DNA from: Candidatus Pantoea haifensis
GTDB lineage: Bacteria > Pseudomonadota > Gammaproteobacteria > Enterobacterales > Enterobacteriaceae
Length of the DNA stretch: 64,000 nucleotides
NCBI GenBank assembly: GCA_018842655.1
Contig: JAGTWN010000004.1
Location: forward strand, 1,054,001 to 1,118,000
Direction of reading: 5' to 3'
Positions 21,863-31,782 of the stretch are shown one piece after another (within the stretch, counting starts at the first letter, position 1; each line of letters begins with the position of its first letter). The position numbers and the translations under genes are program-made. The notes beneath the pieces are model-generated. The model was not told the DNA's origin. It was given only the letters and a program-made list of their open reading frames with translations, and ran no database searches.

Positions 21863-22513
21863 TCAGCCTTTCTGCTGACACAATCCAGTCAACGTTGGCC
21901 ACATCGCCATGAGCGTATCGATAATGCTGTCCAGGTCTTCGCGCGCAGCACCTTCACGGGCGCGGACTGACATACCTTGCAGCATACAGGCGAGATAACA
22001 TGCAAGTGCGTCGATATTTACTGCAGATGATAACTCGTGGCGCTGCATACGCGCGGTTAAAAAGGCTTTCAGCGTGATTTCCTGTGACTGATGTTGCTGT
22101 TGCAGCATCGTTGCGATCTCGCCTGACGAGGCAGAAAGTGCCGAAGAGGTGCAAATAAAAAAGCAGCCAGAGGGTGAATTGCGATCGGTAAAGCAGGCTG
22201 CCGCCGCACGAAAGTAGCCTTCCACGGCTTTATCAACTGATAGATCGTCGTTGTTCAGTGCCGCTTCACGATATGCACTGAATTTTTCGATGTATCGTTC
22301 CATGGCAGCACGAAACAAGCCTTCTTTATTCACAAACTCTGCATAGAGCGTGGGGGCCTTTGCGCCAGTAGCGGCGACTAAATCGGCCAGTGAAGTGCCT
22401 TCGTAACCATGCGTCCAAAAAAGGGTCAGGGCTTTATCAAGTGCGGCTTCCCGGTCAAAGACTTTTGGGCGTCCCCGGCATTTCTTCACATCACACACAT
22501 TTTGCTGGCTCAT
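21863..22513 (-). CDS. comR: TetR-family regulator ComR
   Basis: TetR/AcrR repressor of 216 aa resembling E. coli ComR (YcfQ), the copper-responsive repressor of bhsA. ComR-like N-terminus KKCRGRPKVFDREAALDKAL, recognition helix LADLVAATGAKAPTLYAEF (about residues 42-60), and C-terminal ligand domain with SPSGCFFICTSSALS. Several cysteines (positions in DVKKC, AACF, GCFFIC, ACYLAC) could take part in metal or redox sensing, but that is inference. The gene is divergent from two bhsA paralogues, the arrangement seen at comR-bhsA in E. coli, and has its own terminator. Confidence 0.86.
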   Translation of the reverse strand: MSQQNVCDVKKCRGRPKVFDREAALDKALTLFWTHGYEGTSLADLVAATGAKAPTLYAEFVNKEGLFRAAMERYIEKFSAYREAALNNDDLSVDKAVEGYFRAAAACFTDRNSPSGCFFICTSSALSASSGEIATMLQQQHQSQEITLKAFLTARMQRHELSSAVNIDALACYLACMLQGMSVRAREGAAREDLDSIIDTLMAMWPTLTGLCQQKG

Positions 22514-22540
22514 AGACCCTCACTGACTGAAAAACATTCC

Positions 22541-22568
22541 ATTAAATTACCGATCACTAATTAAATAT
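22541..22568 (-). promoter_or_regulatory. Candidate ComR operator at the comR promoter
   Basis: Imperfect palindrome around AAATTACCGATCACTAATT, with the ACTAATTAAAT arm matching the CGTTAATTAAAT copies near bhsA. It lies 28-55 bp upstream of comR, so autoregulation is plausible. Confidence 0.45.
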
Positions 22569-22699
22569 GCAAGCAACGGCGTAAAGGCTTTGTCAATGCA
22601 TTGCCATTTTGTGCGTTAGGGCAGCGTCATCGCCTCTATGGTTAAGAGCAAACAGGCGCTGAAGCCCATACTCACGCCACTTTGCGATTAAAATAATGC

Positions 22700-22769
22700 T
22701 CGTTAATTAAATATTGACTCCGAACGCGATCAGGTTCTATCATTTATTTAACGGTCGTTAATTAAATGG
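22700..22769 (+). promoter_or_regulatory. bhsA promoter with flanking ComR-type operators
   Basis: -35 TTGACT (22714-22719), 18-bp spacer, -10 TATCAT (22738-22743). Two copies of TCGTTAATTAAAT flank it: one just upstream of the -35 (22700-22712) and one inside the 22-bp near-palindrome TTATTTAACG-GT-CGTTAATTAA at 22744-22765, just downstream of the -10. This is a typical TetR-repressor layout. Confidence 0.6.
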
Positions 22770-22809
22770 CGACAACCGCTTTCTAACCTAATTTACCCGT
22801 GAGAATTTT

Positions 22810-23067
22810 ATGAAAAACATCAAACTTGCCATCGCCGCCGTTGCGCTTTCAGCGTTAACTTTTGGTTCTTATGCCGCTGAACAGGTTTCCAGCGATCCGC
22901 TGAACCAACAGCCTGTTGGCACCATCTCGGTTCAGGGCGGTAGCAACCTGGATTCTGTAGAAGCACAACTGAATGCTAAAGCTGACGCCGCCGGTGCTAA
23001 ATCATTCCGTATTACTTCAACAACCGGTCAGAACAAATTGCACGGCACTGCTGTGATTTATCAATAA
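22810..23067 (+). CDS. bhsA: BhsA/YhcN-family periplasmic stress protein (copy 1)
   Basis: DUF1471 protein, 85 aa, the length of E. coli BhsA (YcfR/ComC). Signal peptide ends TFGSYAAEQVS. The mature domain carries family landmarks PVGTISVQGGSNLDSVE, AKADAAGAKSFRIT and the C-terminal HGTAVIYQ. BhsA affects outer-membrane permeability, biofilm formation and copper tolerance in E. coli. It is the first of two tandem paralogues 18 bp apart, under a promoter with two candidate ComR operators. Confidence 0.9.
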   Translation: MKNIKLAIAAVALSALTFGSYAAEQVSSDPLNQQPVGTISVQGGSNLDSVEAQLNAKADAAGAKSFRITSTTGQNKLHGTAVIYQ

Positions 23068-23085
23068 TTGAGCGAGAAGGATTGA

Positions 23086-23346
23086 ATGATGAAAAAGGTA
23101 AAAATGGTATTACTCGCTGCGCTGCTCAGCAGCGTCTCATTGACATCGACGGCAGCAGAGTTGGTTGGCAGCGCGCCAGTGGATCAGCAAAAAGTGGGTG
23201 TGATTAGCGCAACCGGCAGCACCAGTCTGGCGTCGCTGGAGCAGCAACTGTCAGAAAAGGCCAGTGACCTGGGCGCAAAGTCTTTCCGCATCACTTCGAC
23301 CTCTGGCAACAACAACCTGCATGGCACCGCAGTCATCTATAAATAA
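23086..23346 (+). CDS. bhsA: BhsA/YhcN-family periplasmic stress protein (copy 2)
   Basis: Second DUF1471 protein, 86 aa, with a signal peptide ending SLTSTAAELVG. Its second half (SEKASDLGAKSFRITSTSG and LHGTAVIYK) is closer to E. coli BhsA than copy 1 is, while its N-terminal half differs. The pair probably arose by tandem duplication and shares one promoter and one terminator. Both keep the KSFRITSTxG core, so both are likely functional. Confidence 0.9.
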   Translation: MMKKVKMVLLAALLSSVSLTSTAAELVGSAPVDQQKVGVISATGSTSLASLEQQLSEKASDLGAKSFRITSTSGNNNLHGTAVIYK

Positions 23347-23357
23347 GATGTTAAACA

Positions 23358-23391
23358 GGCTTCAGATAAAGCCGCTTATCTGAAGCCTTTT
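23358..23391. terminator. Terminator between bhsA pair and sotB
   Basis: 12-bp stem GGCTTCAGATAA / TTATCTGAAGCC (23358-23369, 23376-23387) followed by TTTT. It serves the bhsA pair and lies just beyond the convergent sotB stop. Confidence 0.88.
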
Positions 23392-23393
23392 GA

Positions 23394-24578
23394 TTAACTG
23401 TTTGAACGCAGTTGCGGATAGCGACGGAATATATAGACGCACCACATCAGCGCCACCAGCCCAATCATGCCACCGACATTGCCAACATCGGCCATCTTCA
23501 GATGCAAACTGACCTGATTCCCCAACAGCGCACCTGCGCCAATGCCAATGTTATAGATACCTGACATCAATGACATCGCGACATCTGTCGCATCCGGTGC
23601 CAGCGACAACACCCGCACCTGCATAGCCAGGCCAATCATCATCATTGACATGCCCCAGATCACGCACAATGTCGAAATCGCAGCAGGGCGTACCGCAGCA
23701 AAAATCAGCAAACCCATGCAAAGTGTGATCAGGGCAATCGCGGAAATTAACAGCCCGGACGGGAATTTGTTGCCCAGCGAACTGAACAGAATACTGCCCA
23801 GAATACCCGCCGATCCGAACAACAGCAGCAGTAACGTCGTAAAGTTTTCACCAGAATCAGCGACAACCTGCATGAACGGTTCGATATAGCTGTAAGCGGT
23901 GTAATGCGCCGTCACGACAAGGGTGACCAGCAAATACATACTGACCAGCGCCGGTCGACGAAACAGCATGGGCACACTGCTGAGCGATCCGGTGTGCTCA
24001 CTGGGCAAGCGCGGCAGAATGCGCGCCAGCATAATCATCAGCACCAGCGCAGACAGGCCAATCATGCCAAAGGTTGTGCGCCAGCCAAGATACTGACCAA
24101 CGACGCGCCCGATTGGTACGCCTAACACCATCGCTAAGGCCGTGCCTGTCGCTAACATACTCAGGGCCTGCGTTTTCTTACCTGCAGGCGCAACGCGAAT
24201 GGCCAGTGACGCGGTAATTGACCAGAACACAGCGTGCGCCAGCGCAATGCCAATACGCGACACGATCAGTGAAGTGAAATCCCACGCGAAGGAAGAAAGC
24301 ACATGGCTGGCAACAAAAATGATAAACAGCACCGTCAGCAACAGGCGTCGTTCAATGTTTCGCGTCATCAGCATCAGCGGCAGGGAAAGCAGGGCAACCA
24401 CCCATGCATAAATCGTTAGCATGATACCGACATCAGCCGTCTTCATTGAAAAATCAGCAGCAATGTCAGACAGCAGGCCCACGGGTACAAATTCAGTGGT
24501 GTTAAAAACAAACGCGGCAATAGCCAGCAGCACCACGCGCAGCCAGGCCGTTTTACGTGAAACAGTAGTTGATTGCAT
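23394..24578 (-). CDS. sotB: Sugar efflux transporter SotB (MFS)
   Basis: Twelve-helix DHA1-type exporter, 394 aa, intact. Long near-identical stretches to E. coli SotB (YdeA): [57 protein letters not shown] and [10 protein letters not shown]. SotB exports L-arabinose and related sugars or IPTG in E. coli. It is convergent with the bhsA pair. A CRP-like site lies about 55 bp upstream, which fits catabolite control, though this is unproven. Confidence 0.93.
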   Translation of the reverse strand: MQSTTVSRKTAWLRVVLLAIAAFVFNTTEFVPVGLLSDIAADFSMKTADVGIMLTIYAWVVALLSLPLMLMTRNIERRLLLTVLFIIFVASHVLSSFAWDFTSLIVSRIGIALAHAVFWSITASLAIRVAPAGKKTQALSMLATGTALAMVLGVPIGRVVGQYLGWRTTFGMIGLSALVLMIMLARILPRLPSEHTGSLSSVPMLFRRPALVSMYLLVTLVVTAHYTAYSYIEPFMQVVADSGENFTTLLLLLFGSAGILGSILFSSLGNKFPSGLLISAIALITLCMGLLIFAAVRPAAISTLCVIWGMSMMMIGLAMQVRVLSLAPDATDVAMSLMSGIYNIGIGAGALLGNQVSLHLKMADVGNVGGMIGLVALMWCVYIFRRYPQLRSNS

Positions 24579-24632
24579 GAAAAGTCAGTTAGTCAGAACA
24601 GCGAAACAGAGGGTGTAAAGAGACCCAGCGAA

Positions 24633-24648
24633 AGTGACCTGCGTCACA
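24633..24648. promoter_or_regulatory. Candidate CRP site upstream of sotB
   Basis: AGTGACCTGCGTCACA; read on the sotB strand TGTGA-CGCAGG-TCACT, nine of ten consensus positions. Confidence 0.5.
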
Positions 24649-24752
24649 AATTACTCACTATTGTGGATGAAGAATCGGGATTGGGAAACCTGTTAAGGCG
24701 AATTTATCATTGAATATTTTTTATCGCCCTCACAAAGGGCGATAGCCTGAGG

Positions 24753-25301
24753 TTATTGACCGCGCTGGCGACCAGGCATCATGCGTAACAGCGTATTGTC
24801 TTTTAAAAAATAGTGATGAAACAACGCAGCCACGGCGTGTAATCCAGTCAGCCAGTAACCCAGCGGTGCCAGGGTTTTATGCCACCCGGTAAAGGCTTTC
24901 GCCAGGTCAGCATCAGGCGTATTTGCTACTGGCATGGAAAAACCAAACAGCCACCAGTCCCGGCCCCACAGATAGCGTGAAGCGATCCCCATTAGCGGCA
25001 AAGAAATAAACAGGGCATAAATGAGCGTGTGGGTTAAATGCGCCAGACCTGTTTGCCAGCGCGGTGCAGCCGGTAAAATAGCCGGACTGCGATGGCGCGT
25101 GCGCAGTAACAACCGTGACAGCATTAAAACCAATACCATCGTCCCCGCAGTGAAATGCGTGACGATCAGCGTATAACCCTGCCACGAACCGCGCTGGGCA
25201 AAACCGCGCAGCTCAATGGCGGCGTACGCCAGAGCGACCAGAAAGAAAGTCAGCCAGTGTAGCTTAATCTGTGAAGCCGCAAATTTTTCCCGCACAGGCA
25301 A
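24753..25301 (-). CDS. cybB: Cytochrome b561 (CybB)
   Basis: Four-helix inner-membrane di-heme b cytochrome, 182 aa. Landmarks match E. coli CybB: QIKLHWLTFFLV (heme His), ELRGF, THFTAGTMVLVLM, GLAHLTHTLIYALFISLPLMG, GWHKTLAPLGYWLTGLHAVAALFHHYF (two His) and the C-terminal KDNTLLRMMP. CybB transfers electrons between quinol and superoxide or other acceptors. It stands alone, with non-coding gaps of about 170 and 140 bp on either side. Confidence 0.93.
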   Translation of the reverse strand: MPVREKFAASQIKLHWLTFFLVALAYAAIELRGFAQRGSWQGYTLIVTHFTAGTMVLVLMLSRLLLRTRHRSPAILPAAPRWQTGLAHLTHTLIYALFISLPLMGIASRYLWGRDWWLFGFSMPVANTPDADLAKAFTGWHKTLAPLGYWLTGLHAVAALFHHYFLKDNTLLRMMPGRQRGQ

Positions 25302-25439
25302 TCCCTACAGTAAGAATCAGGATGGCTAACATAGCGGATTTTTTCAAAAAGCTTAACGAATTGGCGCAACGCAATAAAGTTTAGCCCGTCGCAGCGGGCA
25401 GTTCATTATCAGAGCGTGGATGAGTCAGTCAGGTCCACA

Positions 25440-25664
25440 CTATTCTGAGGGGTCAGGTTTTTTTACCGTCACAGGACAACACCGGTCACATCCCAGGGCA
25501 GTGGAATAGTATTTTCGCGCTTGCTGAATGGCCGCCGTCGCAGTGTAGAAGCTGCCTAAAAACAGCCTGGTCTCTTGAGAAGGTAAATATTTGCAGCCAG
25601 CAGCGTGAACAACATGGTTATCGTTGTAACCTGAAATTTTATTGACGTAATAGTAGATCGCCAT
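25440..25664 (-). CDS. Uncharacterised 74-aa protein with Cys/His motifs
   Basis: I do not know a characterised family. The sequence starts MAIYYYVN and has HAAGCKYLP about residues 20-28 and LGCDRCCPV about 57-65, a spacing that could form a small zinc or redox site. Between them a helix FYTATAAIQQARKYYS follows LFLGSF. There is no signal peptide or membrane segment. A GAGG-type Shine-Dalgarno precedes the ATG. It stands alone between cybB and ynfM; I believe similar small proteins occur in other enterics as hypothetical proteins, but that is from memory only. Confidence 0.6.
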   Translation of the reverse strand: MAIYYYVNKISGYNDNHVVHAAGCKYLPSQETRLFLGSFYTATAAIQQARKYYSTALGCDRCCPVTVKKPDPSE

Positions 25665-25831
25665 GGTTTATCCTCATTGCTGTGAAATCAAAAATTACAT
25701 TTATCGTTGGAATGGAAACGATTATAGCGGGGAATGAGGGATTTTGTTTTGCATGGTACTGATAAAGCAACAGGTTACTGTCTCGCGCGCTAAAACGGGC
25801 GCCACGGCACCCGTAAAAGGATTAAGCCGTG

Positions 25832-27082
25832 CTACAGTTTTCGCCGTTGTAAACGCCACGCCACGCCTAAGGCAAGCAGCAACAATGCGGCAATAAACAG
25901 CGTGATACCAGTCCAGCCATAGCGGTGCCAGAAGAGGCCGCCTGACGTACCGGCAACGCTTGACCCCAGATAATAGCTGAACAGGTAAAGTGAAGATGCC
26001 TGTCCTTTCGCACGCCGTGCCCGGGGGCCAATCCAGCCGCTGGCGACGGAATGGGCCGCAAAGAAGCCTGCTGTGAAAAGCATCATGCCGGGCAAAATAA
26101 ACCAAACTGAGTTCAACGCGGTGATCAGCAAGCCAGCCAACATAATGGCGGTTGCGCCAACGATCACCGGGCCGCGACCTAATTTGCTGGTTAACGCGCC
26201 CGCTTTCGGTGAACTCCAGGAACCGGTCAGATAGACAACAGATAACAAGCCGACAATCGCCTGGCTGAGATGCCAGGGGCAGCCATCAGACGATAGCCGA
26301 TGTAATTGAACAGCGTGACAAAAGCCCCCATCAGTAAAAGCCTTCGGCAAACAGCAGCGGCAATCCCCGATCGCGCCAGTGAAGACGAAAGTTAATGATC
26401 AGGCTGCGTGGGCGCAGTGACGCCGGGCGAAAATGTTGCGAGGCAGGAAGAATTTTCCAGAACATCAAGGCCGAAGCCAGGGCAAAGCAGCCGATTGTTG
26501 CTATCGCAATACGCCAGGAGAAGAAATCAGTTAATACGCCGCTGAGGAGCCTTCCGCTCATGCCGCCAATGGAATTTCCACTGATGTATAGCCCCATTGA
26601 AAAGGCGATAACGCTGGGGTGAATCTCTTCGCTAAGGTAGGTCATTCCTACGGCAGCCACACCGCTTAACGACAGGCCCGTTAAGGCACGCATCAATAAA
26701 ATGCCATTCCAGCTGGTCATTGCGGCTGAAAGCAAGGTGCAGATTGCGGCCAGCATTAACGCAGTGACCATCACCGATTTGCGACCAATAGCGTCTGAAA
26801 GCGGGCCAGTGACCAGCAGACCTAATGCCATCAGGCCAGTGGAAATCGAGAGAGAGATACTGCTCGCAGCTGGTGAAACGCCAAATTGCTGAGAAAGAAC
26901 CGGCAAAATGGGCTGAACGCAGTAAAGCAGAGCGAAAGTTGCAAGGCCCGCGGAGAAAAGGGCCAGCGTGACGCGCATGAATTGCGGCGTACCCCGTTTA
27001 ATCCAGTCTGAAGATGAAGCAGAAGCGGGCCCTTTGACAGCGCGTCATCGTCGGGTATCACAGCCTGAGAAGAGCGGCTCAC
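25832..27082 (-). CDS. ynfM: MFS transporter YnfM (three frame breaks)
   Basis: Twelve-helix DHA1-family transporter. With one base added at GGGCCC 27027-27032, A4 26336-26339 and G4 26276-26279 the frame is continuous at 417 aa, the length of E. coli YnfM, and reads through SSSDWIKRGTPQFMRVTLALF, then LLFAEGFLLMGAFVTLFNYIG and YRLMAAPWHLSQAIVGLLS. Other matching blocks are LFSAGLATFALLYCVQPI, GMTYLSEEIHPS and FFAAHSVASGWIGPRA. It is divergent from the LysR gene ynfL, as in E. coli; YnfL probably controls it. The substrate is unsettled; E. coli YnfM has been linked to drug efflux. Confidence 0.92.
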
Positions 27083-27176
27083 GAGGATTCCTTATTGAAG
27101 AGAAGAGATAACCACTCTAGAAAAAGGGAATTAGGTTGTCTAATATATTAATAATCTTAAATAAGACGTTTAAAGT

Positions 27177-28072
27177 ATGAATGTAGAGCTGCGCCATTTG
27201 CGCTATTTCATTGCTGTCGCGGAAGAGCTGCATTTTGGTCGTGCGGCCCAGCGTCTGAACATTTCTCAGCCGCCTCTCAGCCAGCAGATTATGCAGCTGG
27301 AAGCTGAGACCGGCGCGCAGCTGTTTAACCGCACCAATCGTAGCGTCCAGTTGACTGCGGCCGGTCAGCAGTTGCTGCAAGATGCGCGTGGCATTCTGTT
27401 ACAGGTAGAACAAGCGGCCGAGCGTGCAGCAAGGCTGCATCGGGGCGAAGAGGGAGAGCTGCGTATTGGATTTACCTCTTCTGCACCTTTTACCGGTGTG
27501 CTGTCGGGGGCGCTTTATCAGTTTCGCCAGCACTGGCCCAACGTGCACATTCACATGCAGGAGATCAACACGCGCCAGCAGCTGGCACCGCTGCATGATG
27601 GTCGACTCGATCTGGGCGTCATGAGGAATACCCCGTTGCCCGCCAATTTGCGTCATCAGCTGCTGCTCAGCGAACCTTTGTTCGCCGTGGTGCACTGGGC
27701 TCATCCCTGGCAGAGGCCGATAAAATTTCCGTGCGTGAGCTGGCAACGGAGCCGTTTGTCTTTTTCGATCCTCAGGGCGGGACGGCACTTTATAGTGAGA
27801 TTTTAACCCTGCTGCATCGTTATCAAATTAAACCCTACATTACTCAGGAAGTCGGCGAGGCGATGACCATTTTGGGCCTGGTGGCGACCGGTCTTGGCGT
27901 ATCGATTTTGCCTGCCTCTTTTCGCCGTGCGCGGCTGGCTGATGTGGTTTGGTTGCCGCTGGAGGAGCAGGATGCGTTATCGGAACTCTGGCTGGTCTGG
28001 TCAGGCGAGCGTGAAATAAATGCACAAATGGACCGAATGATGCAGTTGCTGCGGCTTGATTCAGGCGGTTAA
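27177..28072 (+). CDS. ynfL: LysR-type regulator YnfL (frame break)
   Basis: 298 aa after repair (E. coli YnfL 297). Helix-turn-helix in MNVELRHLRYFIAVAEELHFGRAAQRLNISQPPLSQQI; effector domain includes GELRIGFTSSAPF and ITQEVGEAMTILGLVATGLGVSILPASF. The C run 27705-27707 is one base short; repair gives WAHPLAEADKISVRELATEPFVFFDP. It is divergent from ynfM across 94 bp, so it is expected to regulate that transporter. Confidence 0.92.
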
Positions 28073-28094
28073 AGCTGCAATCACAACACCTTTA

Positions 28095-28110
28095 TGTGCG
28101 ATAAATCACA
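28095..28110. promoter_or_regulatory. Candidate CRP site upstream of mlc
   Basis: TGTGCGATAAATCACA fits TGTG-N8-CACA. It is 90 bp before the mlc start; E. coli mlc is also under CRP control. Confidence 0.55.
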
Positions 28111-28199
28111 TTTCTTATCAAATATTTGACGCTACGAGCGAATCTGCCTCACCATATCTGCTGTTTATTTAGAAGCGCGAAAATAACCGGGAGCAGGGT

Positions 28200-29415
28200 G
28201 TGAATCTGGACAGTCAACCTGGCCATATTGACCAAATTAAGCAGACCAATGCTGGCGTCGTTTATCGATTGATAGATCTTTACGGTCCTGTTTCGCGTAT
28301 TGAGCTTTCCAAACGGGCGCAACTTGCCCCGCCAGCATCACAAAGATTGTGCGTGAAATGCTGGACGCGCATTTGGTGCAGGAGACAGAATTTCAGGAGC
28401 CTGGCGCGCGTGGCCGGCCAGCTATTGGCCTGATCCTTGATACGGATGCCTGGCACTATCTGGCTATCCGCCTGCATCGTGGTGACATGACGATGACTTT
28501 GCGCGATCTCAGCAGCAGAATAATTGTTGAAGATACCCAGCCGTTACCTGATGAAAGCATGCAGCCGCTGCTTACATCACTTGTTGAACAGGTCGATGCT
28601 TTTTTATTCGCCACCAGCACCAACTGGAGCGCCTGACCGCGATAGCGATTACTTTACCTGGGCTGATTAATGCCGCTTCGGGCGTGGTGCATCGTTTGCC
28701 GGGTTATCGCGCCCAGGATATGCCGCTAGGTGAAACCTTAGCGGCGCGTACCGGGCTACCGGTATTTGTTCAGCATGATATATCCGCCTGGACCTTAGCT
28801 GAGTCGCTGTTTGGTGCATCACACGGGGCGCAGGATGTTATTCAGATCGTTATCGATGAAACTGTCGGCGCTGGCGTGATCAGCGGTGGGCAGCTTTTGC
28901 ATAAAAGTGGACGCGCTCTGGTTGAGATCGGTCATACCCAAATCGATCCCTATGGCAAACAGTGCTACTGCGGCAATCATGGGTGCCTGGAAACGGTCGC
29001 AAGCACAGGCAGTTTATTAACACTTGCCGCACAGCGACTGATAACGCAACCAGACAGTCTGCTGCATCAACAGCCGCTGACGCTTGAATCACTCTGTGCC
29101 GCCGCACGGTCTGGTGATCGTCTGGCATGCGATACTATAGCCAGCGTGGGCCATCATGTTGGCCGCATGCTGGCTATGATGGTTAACATCTTCAATCCAC
29201 AACATATTCTTATTGGTTCTCCGCTGAATCAGGCTGCGGATATTTTGTTTCCGGCCGTAAGCAGTACCATTTATCAGCAGGCGTTACCGGCGTACAGCGC
29301 CACTATTCAACTGGCACCGACTGCCTTTCATGAACCCGGCACGCTGGGCGCAGCTGCGTTAATAAAAGACGCACTCTACAACGGATTTCTCCTGGTTAAG
29401 TTGCTACAAGGTTAA
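28200..29415 (+). CDS. mlc: ROK-family repressor Mlc (two frame breaks)
   Basis: Global repressor of PTS genes, inactivated when it is sequestered by dephosphorylated EIIB-Glc. 405 aa after repair (E. coli 406), GTG start as in E. coli. N-terminal helix-turn-helix GPVSRIELSKRAQLAPASITKIVREML appears once the C run 28327-28330 is extended. The T run 28600-28605 restores VDAFFIRHQHQLERLTAIAITLPG. The ROK zinc site is complete: EIGHTQIDPYGKQCYCGNHGCLE has three cysteines and a histidine. Followed by bioD2, the same neighbour as in E. coli. Confidence 0.94.
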
Positions 29416-29530
29416 GCCTGATTAAACCTTGCGCTAACGCAAATTGCTCAACGATTGCATTCCCTAGAATGCTCTTTCGCACTTAAAGTCCATTGTGATT
29501 CGAATATAAGTCAGGTCGAAGGAGTAGAGG

Positions 29531-30220
29531 GTGAAAACAATTTTTATCACCGGTACCGATACCGCTGTGGGAAAAACCATCGTATCGCGTGCTTTATTGC
29601 AGTGTTTTGTTCAGGCAAACGTGAGCGTAGTGGGATATAAACCGATTGCACGCTGCGCTATTCACACCGATTACGGACTACGAAGCAAAGATGGCTTGAT
29701 ATTACAGAACGCCTCTTCCTTCGCACTTCCTTATGAGGCGGTTAATCCGCTGCTATTCGAAGAAGAGGAGATAAGCACGGTCCCGGGTAAAGCTATCGAT
29801 TATGCCAGTTTGAGCGCAGGGCTGGATAGCCTGCGTCAGCAAGCCGAGCGGGTTGTTGTTGAAGGCACCGGCGGCTGGCGTAGCGTGATGAATGACGGGC
29901 GTCCGCTGTCATCCTGGGTCGCAGAACATCAGTTGCCGGTTATTATGGTGGTAGGCATTCAGACAGGGTGCATCAGCCATGCGCTGTTAACCGCAGAGAG
30001 TATTACCGCTGATGGCCTGACACTGGTGGGCTGGGTAGCTAACCGCATTAACCCCGGACTGGCTAACTACGCGAATATTATCGCCGTGCTGCGTGATAAA
30101 ATCTCAGCGCCACTGGTCGGCGAACTTCCCTATTTGTCGCGTCCTGAACAGCGCGACCTGACGCGCTACCTTGATATCTCATCTTTACCTGACATTGATG
30201 TGCACACTGCGGGTGCATAG
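29531..30220 (+). CDS. bioD: Dethiobiotin synthetase paralogue (BioD2/YnfK)
   Basis: ATP-dependent ring closure of 7,8-diaminopelargonate to dethiobiotin; 229 aa and intact. P-loop GTDTAVGKT at residues 7-15, YKPIA substrate loop, and VEGTGGW with the second nucleotide/metal motif. GTG start preceded by GGAGTAGAGG. Its place directly after mlc identifies it as the YnfK copy, not the bioD of the bio operon, so biotin synthesis probably has a second synthetase elsewhere. The physiological need for two copies is unclear. Confidence 0.9.
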   Translation: MKTIFITGTDTAVGKTIVSRALLQCFVQANVSVVGYKPIARCAIHTDYGLRSKDGLILQNASSFALPYEAVNPLLFEEEEISTVPGKAIDYASLSAGLDSLRQQAERVVVEGTGGWRSVMNDGRPLSSWVAEHQLPVIMVVGIQTGCISHALLTAESITADGLTLVGWVANRINPGLANYANIIAVLRDKISAPLVGELPYLSRPEQRDLTRYLDISSLPDIDVHTAGA

Positions 30221-30257
30221 CGTGCCTGATGGTGAAACAAAACCCGTCAAAAACCCA

Positions 30258-30297
30258 GATGGTGAACCTAATGTTACAGGCCCATCATCTCTTTTTT
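30258..30297 (+). terminator. Possible terminator of bioD2
   Basis: Weak interrupted stem GATGGTG ... CATCATC followed by TCTTTTTT. The stem is imperfect, so confidence is low. Confidence 0.35.
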
Positions 30298-30409
30298 AAT
30301 CATTAAAGGCGTTAAATAACAATCACCTGCTTTGCAATATCACTTTTTTACGTGTGTGGCGCAAAAAATGCATCATCCCGGCTGTTGAATAATTTGCCGG
30401 AGCACCACA

Positions 30410-31782
30410 ATGTCGCACTCGCATGAAAAAGGTTTATTGTACGGGCTGGATGCCCGCATCGGTTTTGCACCTGCATTTTTAGCGGCGCTTCAACATGCAC
30501 TTGCCAGCGTCGTCGGGATTATTACGCCGCCATTGATTATTGGCTCAGTGTTGGGGCTGCAGGCTTATATTCCCTATTTGATCAGCATGTCTTTACTGGT
30601 TTCAGGTTTAGGCACGTTTTTACAGGCACGCCGTTTCGCCGGCATTGGGGCAGGCATGATCTGCCTGCAGGGCACCAGCTTTGCCTTTCTTGGGGTAATT
30701 CTGTCCGGTGGCCTGATGGTAAAGCCCGCGGTGGCTCGCCGGAGGAGATTCTGGCGATGCTGTTTGGCTGTAGTCTGGTCGCGGCGCTGATCCCTATCCT
30801 GATTAGCCGCTGCGTGGGCCAGCTCCGTAAAGTATTAACGCCTGTGGTCACCGGTACGGTGATTACCCTGATTGGTATCAGCCTGATCAAGGTCAGTATC
30901 ACCGACTGGGCAGGTGGCCATAACGCTCAGGATTTTGGTGCGCCAGGTAATTTAGCGTTAGGAGGATTAACGTTGCTGGTGATTGTGGCGCTGAACCGGT
31001 CACGTAATCGCTGGGCGCGTTTGGTCGCGGTAGTGGCCGGCATCGCGGTTGGCTGCATTGCGGCGGCGCTTACCGGTCATTTAGCGTTTAAACCGCTCAC
31101 GAATACGGCCTGGCTGGTTTTACCCTCACTGTTTAAATTTGGCTTTGATTTTGACTGGACCATCTTCGTGCCGATTGCGCTGGTTGCAGTGATTGCCGTG
31201 ATCGAGGCGGTTGGCGATCTCACAGCAAACTGTCTGTTGTCGCAGCAACCCATTGTCGGGCCACAATTCCAGCAGCGTTTACAGGGCGGCATCATGGCCG
31301 ATGGCGTAAGCTGTTTGCTGGCTGCCCTGTTTTCAGCTTTCCCAAATACCACGTTTGCACAGAATAATGGTGTGATTCAGATGACCGGCGTAGCCAGTCG
31401 CTATGTGGGTATGGTGCTGGGTATCATGCTGATATTGCTGGGTATTTTTCCCGGCATTGGCGCACTGTTACAGCAAATACCCCCGCCAGTGCTGGGCGGT
31501 GCAACCATTGTCATGTTTGGCAGCGTGGTGGCTGCTGGTATCCGGGTGATGACGCAAACACCGCTTGGGCGTCGTGAGATGTTGATTGTGGCGATCGCGT
31601 TTGGTATCGGTTTAGGCGTTGAAGCCGTACCCGAGGTACTGAAACAGTTTCCGCCGTTAGTGAATAATCTGTTTGGACATGCAGTCACCACAGGCGGCAT
31701 TCTGGCTATCATTCTCAACCTGGTATTGCCGAATGAGAAGGGAGTAGAGATCTCCCTACAAGAGGAAACGTTAAAGCAGTAA
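30410..31782 (+). CDS. NCS2 xanthine/uracil permease, XanP-like (frame break)
   Basis: Nucleobase:cation symporter-2, about 457 aa after repair, 14 predicted segments. Blocks closest to E. coli XanP: AALQHALASVVGIITPPLII (QH motif in helix 1), CLQGTSFAFLGVI, FVPIALVAVIAVIEAVGDLTA, AVFSAFPNTTFAQNNGVIQ-like LFSAFPNTTFAQNNGVIQMTGVASRYVG and a C-terminal NLVLPNEK. The short A run 30721-30723 is one base short; repair gives VKARGGSPEEILAMLFG. Xanthine is the likely substrate, but urate or uracil carriers share these motifs. It is 11 kb from the purine oxidation cluster of this window and may feed it. Confidence 0.85.
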
